A stretch of DNA of 64,000 bases, from positions 117,098 to 181,097 of the forward strand of contig NZ_MBSO01000005.1 in NCBI RefSeq assembly GCF_001695835.1, written 5' to 3'. A model generated the notes under the pieces. The model did not search any database. It was not told where the DNA came from and worked only from the letters and a program-made list of their open reading frames with translations. Shown here piece by piece: positions 28,185 to 34,958 of the stretch. This DNA comes from Ensifer sp. LC11 (GTDB taxonomy: Bacteria; Pseudomonadota; Alphaproteobacteria; Rhizobiales; Rhizobiaceae). Position 1 is the stretch's first letter; the number at the start of each line of letters is the position of its first letter. The position numbers were made by a program, and so were the translations under genes.

Positions 28185-28346
28185 ATGGGGCTGCTTATCG
28201 GAATTCTGATTACATTCCTCGTCATTGTGCTGGTGCTCTATCTCGTCCAGCGGCTGCCGCTTGACGCGCGCGCCAAACAGATCGTCCAGATCATTGTGAT
28301 CATCATCGGCATCGTCTCTCTGTTGAAATACCTGGCCGTCTTCTGA
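28185..28346 (+). CDS. Small membrane protein of 53 residues
   Basis: The protein starts MGLLIGILITFLVIVLVLYLV and has a second hydrophobic run IVQIIVIIIGIVSLLKYL, with LPLDARAKQ between, so it has two membrane helices with a short cytoplasmic or periplasmic turn. GGGAG lies six bases before the ATG and a strong terminator follows 26 bases after the stop, which supports a real gene. It resembles the small Thivi_2564-type membrane proteins; the function is unknown. Confidence 0.8.
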   Translation: MGLLIGILITFLVIVLVLYLVQRLPLDARAKQIVQIIVIIIGIVSLLKYLAVF

Positions 28347-28372
28347 CGCGCCGCCTTCCAGCCAATGCGAAG

Positions 28373-28403
28373 ACCGCCGGTTCCGATGGACCGGCGGTTT
28401 TTT
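28373..28403 (+). terminator. Rho-independent terminator after the 53-residue membrane protein gene
   Basis: ACCGCCGG and CCGGCGGT pair around a 10-base loop and are followed by TTTTTT. Confidence 0.88.
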
Positions 28404-28477
28404 GATGCCTGGTCGATGCTGACAACAACTGACAGTCGTTTCACCTAGGGTCCGGTCATCCAAAAGGAGACCCGGCC

Positions 28478-28846
28478 ATGCTGTCACCCAACCTCATCCT
28501 CTTGTATGTCGAAGACCCGATGGCGAGCGCTCGCTTTTACGCGGACCTCATCGGACACGAGCCTGCCGCTGCCTTTCCGACCTATGCCGCCTTCGAGCTC
28601 GAAAACGGCCTGACCTTCAGTCTCTGGTCCACGGGCGCGAGGGATTTCGTTTCGTCCGGCACCGGCCATCGCTCGGAAATCGCCTTCATGGTGAAGGACG
28701 ACGCGGAGGTCGAACGGCTCTATGCGGCCTGGCGCGAGCGTGGGCTCACGATCGAGCAGGAGCTGAAGACCGCCGTATTCGGCCGCACTTTCGTTGCCCT
28801 CGATCCGGACGGTCATCGCCTGCGCGTATGCCGGCCGGATGACTGA
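28478..28846 (+). CDS. VOC-family (glyoxalase/bleomycin-resistance-like) protein
   Basis: A 122-residue single VOC domain pair: LILLYVEDPMASARFYADLIG at the N-terminus and TFVALDPDGHRLRVCRPDD at the end. AAAGGAGA precedes the ATG at good spacing. Proteins of this type are often annotated as drug-binding or phenazine-resistance-like; the substrate here is unknown. Confidence 0.85.
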   Translation: MLSPNLILLYVEDPMASARFYADLIGHEPAAAFPTYAAFELENGLTFSLWSTGARDFVSSGTGHRSEIAFMVKDDAEVERLYAAWRERGLTIEQELKTAVFGRTFVALDPDGHRLRVCRPDD

Positions 28847-28885
28847 GCGGCCACCGACCGGTGCGCCGGGCGCATGCTGCCCCTC

Positions 28886-29155
28886 TCACGGCGCAGCCGC
28901 TGGCGTCCTTCGGTCGAGAATGGCCTGGAACAAGGCGGCTTGGCGCTCGGTGGCGGCGCGGATTGCGCTGAGCTGCCGCAGCATGGATCCGAAGGCCGTG
29001 AGAAGAATGCCGCTCAGGATCGCGCTCAAGGCCCAGGGTAGAACCATGAGCGCACGCAGCTGCGCGGTGGCCGGATCAACAGCCAGCGTCGCGGTGGCGA
29101 CAACGGCTGCGGCGATGATGATGACGATTCCAATGATTTGCAGAAGCTTGCCCAT
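28886..29155 (-). CDS. Small membrane protein with two hydrophobic segments
   Basis: An 89-residue protein with membrane segments at about 5-26 (IIGIVIIIAAAVVATATLAV) and 36-57 (LMVLPWALSAILSGILLTAFG), then an amphipathic tail (RQLSAIRAATERQAALFQAI) that could form a coiled coil. GGGAGGAG lies just before the ATG. No family was recognised. It converges on the VOC gene with a 39-base gap. Confidence 0.75.
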   Translation of the reverse strand: MGKLLQIIGIVIIIAAAVVATATLAVDPATAQLRALMVLPWALSAILSGILLTAFGSMLRQLSAIRAATERQAALFQAILDRRTPAAAP

Positions 29156-29265
29156 GGTCTCCTCCCGTCATGCGAGCAACCTCGGGCAGACCGCATGCGC
29201 TGTCAAGCAGGTGCTGCCGCCCGCCCGGCTACGTGATTTCGATTGGCCTGGAGGAGAACCGGTCA

Positions 29266-29296
29266 AAACAAAAAAGGCCGGGGCGAACCCGACCTT
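29266..29296 (-). terminator. Probable terminator of the SDR transcript
   Basis: AAGGCCGGG and CCCGACCTT pair with one mismatch around CGAA, followed on the minus strand by TTTTTTGTTTT. It lies downstream of the RidA-like remnant and the SDR gene. Confidence 0.65.
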
Positions 29297-29438
29297 CCTC
29301 ATCACCTCCCGCCGATGCCAGTTCATCCGTGGTCATCAAGAAGGTATGAGTGTTCAATAGCCTCTGTTCGTGACAGGCAAATGACGGAGATGCCTCTATC
29401 CTGATCGGCCGATGACATGAGCGCCGCCGGCCGCTTTC

Positions 29439-29549
29439 TCAATCCGCCACCTTGACCACGAGCTCGATCTCGACCGGCAGTTCCAGCGGTCGTTGCCGAT
29501 GCTTTCCTTCAATCGTTGTTCTGCGCGGCGCGGTGCTCGGCTCTACCAT
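29439..29549 (-). pseudogene. C-terminal remnant of a RidA/YjgF-family gene
   Basis: A 36-codon minus-strand frame ends RPLELPVEIELVVKVAD then stop. This resembles the C-terminal strand of RidA/YjgF-family enamine deaminases (L..P.ALVEIE.VA). Only the last strand or two remain. The frame's only ATG overlaps the stop of the SDR gene (29543-29545) in another frame, and no RidA core is found upstream because the SDR gene occupies that space. It is most simply a gene truncated when the SDR was placed next to it. The family match rests on a short segment, so it is tentative. Confidence 0.45.
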
Positions 29550-30262
29550 TTTCCCAAGTGCGCGCCGCCGTCGACGTTCAGCACCTCCCCGGTTATGCGC
29601 GGCGCCCTGGTCAGGAACAGGACGGCATCAACGATCTCATCGACGCTGGAAATACTGTGCATCGGCGAAAGCGTGTTCAGGAACTCCTTCGGATTGTCCT
29701 TGTGAAGCGGCGTATCGACCACGCCGGGCGCCACGATGTTGACGCGGATCCCGTCCCTTGCGTACTCCATGGCGATGTTCTTCGAGATGGCATTGATGCC
29801 GCCCTTGGTCAGCATGGCGACCGAGGCGTTCATGCCCGCGATCGGGCGGTCCGCCAGTGGCGTCGTGATGCTGACGATGCTGCCGCCGCTCTTCTGCGCC
29901 AGCATCTGCCTGATGACGAGCTGGGTCGTATGCAGAAAGCCCTCGATGTTCGTCGCGCTCAGCTGTCGGTAGTCTTCGGCGGTGTAATCGACGAAGGGCT
30001 TGGTGAAGAAGATGCCGGCATTGTTGACGAGCGCGTCGATCGATCCAAACCGGTCGATCGCGGTCTCGACCACGCGTTTGGCCGTGTCCGGATCGGCGAT
30101 ATCGCCATCGACCCGCGCCAGCCGGTCCGATTGGACGATATCCCGGGATTGGCTGACGCTACGCGACGTTGCGACGACGCTATAGCCCTCAGCGAGGAAG
30201 GCGTTCGTGAGACCTGCGCCGATGCCCTGCGATGCGCCGGTAATGATTGCGACCTTTGCCAT
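29543..30262 (-). CDS. Short-chain dehydrogenase-like protein lacking the catalytic tyrosine
   Basis: A 239-residue SDR fold protein. The Rossmann motif TGASQGIG is at residues 8-15, VDGDIAD near 51, NNAG at 80-83, and the C-terminal GEVLNVDGGAHLGKW is classical. The Y-x3-K motif is broken: Lys153 is present in AMLTKGG, but position 149 is Ala instead of Tyr and the usual Ser is replaced by Thr (ITTP). It may be a non-catalytic or altered-mechanism SDR. GGAGACG precedes the ATG at 30262. It is divergent from a LysR gene that probably controls it. Confidence 0.88.
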   Translation of the reverse strand: MAKVAIITGASQGIGAGLTNAFLAEGYSVVATSRSVSQSRDIVQSDRLARVDGDIADPDTAKRVVETAIDRFGSIDALVNNAGIFFTKPFVDYTAEDYRQLSATNIEGFLHTTQLVIRQMLAQKSGGSIVSITTPLADRPIAGMNASVAMLTKGGINAISKNIAMEYARDGIRVNIVAPGVVDTPLHKDNPKEFLNTLSPMHSISSVDEIVDAVLFLTRAPRITGEVLNVDGGAHLGKW

Positions 30263-30375
30263 TTGACGTCTCCATGGTTGGATTGGGTTGCTGGAGATCA
30301 ATATGGCTGCAGCGCCATTCCACGATTAGATGAAACTATCTGGAATTACTTTTCCATCAGTGCAAAAATCTCGGC

Positions 30376-31278
30376 ATGGTCGATCTGAACGATATCGCGG
30401 TCTTTGTGGCCGTTGCCCAACTCGAGAGTTTCAGCCGGGCGGCGCGGGCGCTCGGCATGCCGGTTTCCACCGTCAGCCGCAAAGTGACGGCCCTTGAGGA
30501 GCAGCTGGGCGTCACGCTCATTCAGCGCACCACGCGCAAGCTGAGCCTGACGGTTCAGGGGCGGGCCTATTATGACGAGTGCAGCGAACCGCTGAAGCAG
30601 CTTCACGACGCGGAGCGGGTGCTCAGCGAGGCGCAACGGAAGCCTGAGGGTTTGCTGCGAATGAGCGTTCCCGTGACACTGGGGCAGCCGCCGTTCTACG
30701 ATTTCCTGTCGGGCTTTCTGAAGAAATATCCCCTCATCGAGGTCGACCTGCGTGTAACAAATGTGTTTCAGGATCTCGTCGCGGAGAACATCGACGTCGC
30801 CGTGCGATTTGGCGAGCTCAGAGATTCGTCCCTCGTGGCGCAACGAATCGGCCGGACCACGCACTACCTGGTGGCGGCACCACACTATCTCGACGAACAT
30901 GGCGCGCCGCTGCGACCGGAGGATCTGCTTGAGCATAAATGCGTCTTGCTTGGCGCTCGCAACAACGAGGTCGAATGGCATCTCGTCAGTGGGGACAGAT
31001 CGATTCGGCTTAACGTCACAGGATCGGTCGCCGTTCACGATATCCAGACGCTCAGCGCCTTTGTCGAGCGGGGCCATGGCATCGGCCGGCTCCCGCCGAT
31101 CTTCTGCGCCGAAGCTCTTTCAAGCGGCAAGCTTATCCGCGTGCTGCCGGAATGGTCGGCGCCGGATGTCTTCGTGCACGCGATCTACCCGACGCGCCGC
31201 TTTCTGCCGTTGCGGCTGCAGGTCTTTCTTCAGGAGTTGAAAGGCTGGCGAAGTGCCGCGTGGCAGCCGCTTCGCTAG
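30376..31278 (+). CDS. LysR-family transcriptional regulator
   Basis: A 300-residue LTTR with an N-terminal winged helix-turn-helix (SFSRAARALGMPVSTVSRKVTALE, about 18-41) and a periplasmic-binding-like effector domain from about 90. It belongs to the LysR group commonly annotated CrgA/DsdC-like (GLLRMSVPVTLG). It is divergent from the SDR gene across 113 bases. Its TAG stop shares three bases with the stop of the convergent GNAT gene in a CTAG. Confidence 0.93.
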   Translation: MVDLNDIAVFVAVAQLESFSRAARALGMPVSTVSRKVTALEEQLGVTLIQRTTRKLSLTVQGRAYYDECSEPLKQLHDAERVLSEAQRKPEGLLRMSVPVTLGQPPFYDFLSGFLKKYPLIEVDLRVTNVFQDLVAENIDVAVRFGELRDSSLVAQRIGRTTHYLVAAPHYLDEHGAPLRPEDLLEHKCVLLGARNNEVEWHLVSGDRSIRLNVTGSVAVHDIQTLSAFVERGHGIGRLPPIFCAEALSSGKLIRVLPEWSAPDVFVHAIYPTRRFLPLRLQVFLQELKGWRSAAWQPLR

Positions 31279-31775
31279 ACGTCGACCTCTTCGAGCTTCT
31301 GCGCGAACATTCTGAAGCCGGCGCGGCGATAGGTGTCTTGCGCTTTCATATGATCCCATTCGTCCGTGTGCAGCCAGATACGCTGCGGCCCCCGATCCCA
31401 CACGGCGCGAAGCGCGCTGTCGAGAAGGAATGGCCCGAGCCTCCTGCCGTGCACGTCCGGGATCAGGCCGAAATGGGTGAGCTCGACATCTGATGTATCG
31501 ATGCGGTCAAATTCGCAGAAGCCGACCGCGCGGTTCTCAAGCCGAAGAATGTAGAGGCCGGTCGAGGCGCTCTGCAGAAAGTGGTCGAGATCGCCCGCAG
31601 ACATGCGCAACCGCTGATCCCAGCGCAAAGGTTCGCCGACGGCGCGATAGAGCGACAGGAATTCGCTGGTGGCGAGCCGTTCGGGCGCAACGACGGCATG
31701 GTCGATCGGCGGCGGAAGTGCTTCGCCCGCCGGACGTTTGTGCATTTCCATGTAGGTCACAAGCAACTGAACCAT
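31275..31775 (-). CDS. GNAT-family N-acetyltransferase
   Basis: A 166-residue acetyltransferase domain. The acetyl-CoA-binding motif is recognisable around residues 106-120 (LIPDVHGRRLGPFLLDSAL), followed by RIWLHTDEWDHMKAQDTYRRAGF, typical of the C-terminal GNAT region. The start MVQLLVTYMEMHKRP at 31775 is preferred to the in-frame ATG at 31892, whose extra residues overlap an unrelated upstream stretch. The substrate is unknown. It overlaps the LysR stop codon tail to tail. Confidence 0.85.
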   Translation of the reverse strand: MVQLLVTYMEMHKRPAGEALPPPIDHAVVAPERLATSEFLSLYRAVGEPLRWDQRLRMSAGDLDHFLQSASTGLYILRLENRAVGFCEFDRIDTSDVELTHFGLIPDVHGRRLGPFLLDSALRAVWDRGPQRIWLHTDEWDHMKAQDTYRRAGFRMFAQKLEEVDV

Positions 31776-31906
31776 GGGTGAACCAGAATTATGAATTTGG
31801 TTGGACTCTCTTTCTTGGGGCAGTGCAAAGAATCCTAAGCAAACACAAGCGGGGAACGTTCGCGGGAACGTATAGGAATGCTCGGTTGCCAACTGTTTGA
31901 TTTTTA

Positions 31907-31983
31907 TGGTGATCCCGGCGCGATTCGAACGCGCGACCCCCAGATTAGGAATCTGGTGCTCTATCCTGCTGAGCTACGGGACC
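31907..31983 (-). tRNA. tRNA-Arg (anticodon CCT)
   Basis: Minus-strand cloverleaf of 77 bases with encoded CCA. The acceptor GGTCCCG pairs with CGGGATC. The D arm contains AGCTCAGCAGGATAGAGC. The anticodon stem CCAGA/TCTGG encloses TTCCTAA, giving anticodon CCT. The T arm GCGCG-TTCGAAT-CGCGC is perfect. It reads AGG codons. It lies alone between the GNAT gene and the ROK kinase operon. Confidence 0.95.
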
Positions 31984-32232
31984 ACTCGGATAGCACCCAT
32001 ACAAAAGCACAGCCCCTTCGCCAAGTGTTTTTGCATGAGTACAGGCGGAATTGCAGGCGGCGCCGGGGCTGGACATCCCCAACGGCTGGGTTGTCACTGC
32101 TGCTTCCTCGCCTTGAAATCGATTGCCAAACGGGGCTGGTCTTTCAGGTCTTTCGAATGCTAAGCAAGGCGGGCGTCGGCTTGAGGAGGCAGGCGCTCCC
32201 CATGAGACCTTCATCAGAGACCTGATCCACAT

Positions 32233-33129
32233 ATGTTCATCGGAATAGATTGGGGCGGCACGAAAATGGAAGTCATCGCGCTTGGCCGCGATGGCGAAAC
32301 GCGCGCCCGTCATCGCGTCGCGACCCCGACCAGCGGTTACGACGACTGCATTCGCGCCGTTCTCGACCTCGTTGCCGCCGCGGAGCAGACGGCGGGCGAA
32401 AAGGGCTCGATCGGCATCGGCATTCCCGGCAGCCCCAATCCGCGCACCGGCATCGTGCGCAACTCCAACGCGGTGCTGATCAACGGCAAACCACTCGGCC
32501 ACGACCTCGAAGCGGCCCTTGGCCGCCCGGTGCGGCTCGCCAACGACGCCAACTGCCTGGCGGTCTCCGAAGCGGTCGATGGTGCCGGCAGGCAAGCGCA
32601 CGTGGTCTTCGGCGTCATCGTCGGCACAGGCCATGGCGGCGGCCTTGCGATCGACAAGAAGGTGCATGCCGGCTACCAGGGCGTTGCCGCCGAGATTGGC
32701 CATTATCCGCTGCCCTGGATGACGAGGGACGAGTATCCCGGCCACAAGTGCTGGTGCGGCAAACACGGCTGCCTCGACATGTATGCCTGCGGCACCGGCG
32801 TCGAGCTCGACTACCGGCTCACCACAGGGGTCGAGCGCTGCGGCCGCGAGATCATCGAGGCGAAACGGGCAGGCGACCCGGTGGCGTCAGGCGTCTACGA
32901 GCGCTTCGTCGACCGGCTGGCGCGCAGCCTGGCGCTGCTGACCAACATCGTCGATCCCGATGTCTACGTGCTCGGCGGCGGCATGTCGAATGTCGACGAG
33001 ATCTATGACGACGTGCCGCCTCGGGTGGTCAACTATCTCTTCGGCGATACGTTCGAAACCCCCATCCGCAAGGCCCTGCATGGCGACAGCTCCGGCGTGC
33101 GCGGTGCTGCCTGGCTCTGGAAGGACTAA
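32233..33129 (+). CDS. ROK-family sugar kinase (fructokinase-like)
   Basis: A 298-residue ROK kinase. The N-terminal phosphate loop is IDWGGTKMEV, followed by SIGIGIPGSPNP, the catalytic aspartate in LANDANCLA, and GVIVGTGHGGGLAI. The zinc-binding ROK signature is CWCGKHGCLDMYACG. The group resembles bacterial fructo-/mannokinases. It is first of three tightly packed genes with an AGE-family isomerase, which supports phosphorylation of fructose formed from mannose or a related sugar; that pathway is an inference. Confidence 0.9.
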   Translation: MFIGIDWGGTKMEVIALGRDGETRARHRVATPTSGYDDCIRAVLDLVAAAEQTAGEKGSIGIGIPGSPNPRTGIVRNSNAVLINGKPLGHDLEAALGRPVRLANDANCLAVSEAVDGAGRQAHVVFGVIVGTGHGGGLAIDKKVHAGYQGVAAEIGHYPLPWMTRDEYPGHKCWCGKHGCLDMYACGTGVELDYRLTTGVERCGREIIEAKRAGDPVASGVYERFVDRLARSLALLTNIVDPDVYVLGGGMSNVDEIYDDVPPRVVNYLFGDTFETPIRKALHGDSSGVRGAAWLWKD

Positions 33130-33132
33130 CCC

Positions 33133-33627
33133 ATGAACATCGACAAGGATCTGGCCCGCATCACGCTGCAGGAACAGGAATTGCAGTTCGAGCGCTTCGA
33201 CCTCGAAACGGCCTGGGAGCTCGGCGCACTGCTGCGCAAGATGGCGGTCGAGCGCAAGGTCGGTGTCGTCATCGACATCACGCTGTTTTCGATGCAGGTG
33301 TTCTATGCAGCCCTCGAAGGCGCGACGCCCGATAATCCGAACTGGGTGCGCCGCAAGCGCAACACCGTGTTCCGGCTGTTCAAGAGCAGCTATGCCACCG
33401 GTCGCGAACTTGCCAAGGCGCAGACGAACCTGCAGGCGAAGCTCGGGCTTGCCGATGCCGACTATGCCGCCCACGGCGGCAGCTTCCCGATCGTCGTCAA
33501 GGGCACGGGCTGCATTGGCGCGGTCACCGTTTCCGGTCTGCCGCAGCGCGAGGACCACAATATGGTGGTCGAAGCGCTCTCAGCCTTGCTCGGCAAGAAC
33601 CATGACGCCTTGAAGCTTGAGGGCTGA
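33133..33627 (+). CDS. UPF0303/HbpS-like (DUF336, GlcG-type) protein
   Basis: A 164-residue single-domain protein of the heme-degrading/HbpS-like UPF0303 family. Visible are FDLETAWELGALLRKMAVER near the start and HGGSFPIVVKGTGCIGAVTVSGLPQREDH near the end, the characteristic glycine-rich segment. It starts three bases after the kinase and ends at the start of the isomerase, so it is in the same operon. No specific sugar-related function is established for this family. Confidence 0.85.
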   Translation: MNIDKDLARITLQEQELQFERFDLETAWELGALLRKMAVERKVGVVIDITLFSMQVFYAALEGATPDNPNWVRRKRNTVFRLFKSSYATGRELAKAQTNLQAKLGLADADYAAHGGSFPIVVKGTGCIGAVTVSGLPQREDHNMVVEALSALLGKNHDALKLEG

Positions 33628-34791
33628 GTGTTGTCAGACGAAATTTTCTCTCAGTCCCGCATTCTGTCGCAATGGCTGGCCGACAAGGCCCTGCCGCTCT
33701 GGCGTGAAAACGGCGTCGATGCGGCCGGTGGCTTCGTCGAGACGATCGACATGGCCGGCGAACCGACACGCGCAAACCGTCGTTCGCGGGTGCAGCCGCG
33801 GCAGGTCTATTGCTTCGCCGAGGCCGGACGCCGCGGCTGGGCTGGAGACTGGCGGGGTGCCGCCGAAGGCGGCCTTGCCTATTTCGATCGCGTCTACAAG
33901 CAGCCGGGCGGCTTCTACGGTGCGCTCGCCGATGCGGACGGCAATCTGCTCGACCCGTCCTTCGACCTCTACAATCAGGCTTTTGCCTTGCTGGCCTTCG
34001 CCTATCTCGCAGAGGTCGTGCCGTCCCGAAAGGCCGAGATGATCGAGCGCAGCAACGGGCTGCGCTCCTGGCTCGAGGCGCATGTCAAACATCCGGCTGC
34101 CGGGTTCGAGGAGGACAATCCTTCGCGCCTGCCGCTCGGCTCCAACCCGCACATGCATCTCTTCGAGGCCTGCCTTGCGAGTGAAATCGTAGAGGGTTTC
34201 GATCAGGTCGCCTGGGCCAATCTCGCCGATGAGATTGCGCATCTGGCGATGGACTGCTTCATCGATGCCGAAAGCGGCGTGCTGCGTGAATTCTTCGACC
34301 ACGACTGGGCGCCGTTTGAGGGCGACAAGGGGCGGATCGTCGAGCCCGGACATCTGTTCGAATGGGCCTGGCTGCTCTTGCGCTGGGCGGAACGCCGCGG
34401 CAGCGCCGAGGCGATCGTAAAGGCACGGCGCCTTTTCGATCTCGGCGAGGCCCATGGCGTCTGCGCCGACCGCAATGTCGCCATCATGACGCTTCTCGAC
34501 GATCTCTCCGTCGCAGATCCGATCGCGCGGCTCTGGCCACAGACGGAATGGCTGAAGGCCGCGGTCCGGTTCGCAGCACTCAGCAACGGCGCCGAGCGTG
34601 AACGGTATCTTGCTTCCGCAGCGCGGGCGGCGGCGGCGCTTCAGACTTTCCTGGAGACACCAGTCGCGGGCCTCTGGCGCGACAAGCAGACGTCCGACGG
34701 CCGTTTCGTCGATGAGCCGGCGCCGGCCAGCAGCTTTTATCACATTCTCTGCGCCATCTATGAAACTGAGGATTGCCTCGCGCGGCTCTGA
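33628..34791 (+). CDS. AGE-family isomerase/epimerase (mannose isomerase or N-acylglucosamine 2-epimerase type)
   Basis: A 387-residue (alpha/alpha)6-barrel protein of the N-acylglucosamine 2-epimerase superfamily. Conserved active-site residues are recognisable in RVQPRQVYCFAEAGRRGW, LYNQAFALLAFAYL, NPHMHLFEACLA and EPGHLFEWAWLLLRW, the His and Glu segments of the family. It starts with GTG immediately after the upstream stop, behind GAGGG. Together with the ROK kinase it could convert mannose to fructose and then fructose 6-phosphate. Confidence 0.88.
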   Translation: MLSDEIFSQSRILSQWLADKALPLWRENGVDAAGGFVETIDMAGEPTRANRRSRVQPRQVYCFAEAGRRGWAGDWRGAAEGGLAYFDRVYKQPGGFYGALADADGNLLDPSFDLYNQAFALLAFAYLAEVVPSRKAEMIERSNGLRSWLEAHVKHPAAGFEEDNPSRLPLGSNPHMHLFEACLASEIVEGFDQVAWANLADEIAHLAMDCFIDAESGVLREFFDHDWAPFEGDKGRIVEPGHLFEWAWLLLRWAERRGSAEAIVKARRLFDLGEAHGVCADRNVAIMTLLDDLSVADPIARLWPQTEWLKAAVRFAALSNGAERERYLASAARAAAALQTFLETPVAGLWRDKQTSDGRFVDEPAPASSFYHILCAIYETEDCLARL

Positions 34792-34822
34792 TTTGCCGTT
34801 TTACATCAGGTTGTTCTTCCGG

Positions 34823-34854
34823 TGGCCCGTTGCACACGCGACGGGCCATTTTCT
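34823..34854 (+). terminator. Terminator of the sugar kinase-isomerase operon
   Basis: TGGCCCGT and ACGGGCCA pair around a 10-base loop and are followed by TTTTCTTT. Confidence 0.78.
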
Positions 34855-34891
34855 TTGCCTGGCTGATCAAATGTGATTGGATGATATGTTG

Positions 34892-34911
34892 ACATAAAGA
34901 TATCTTTATGT
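34892..34911. promoter_or_regulatory. Perfect 20-bp palindrome upstream of metH
   Basis: The sequence is ACATAAAGATATCTTTATGT, identical to its own reverse complement, centred 57 bases before the metH start in an AT-rich leader. Its size and symmetry suit an operator for a dimeric regulator, possibly an ArsR-type repressor of the methionine/SAH cycle; the regulator identity is inferred. Confidence 0.65.
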
Positions 34912-34958
34912 GACTGACTTATTTTATTGTTTGTCGTTTTCAGAACGGGAGATTTCCC

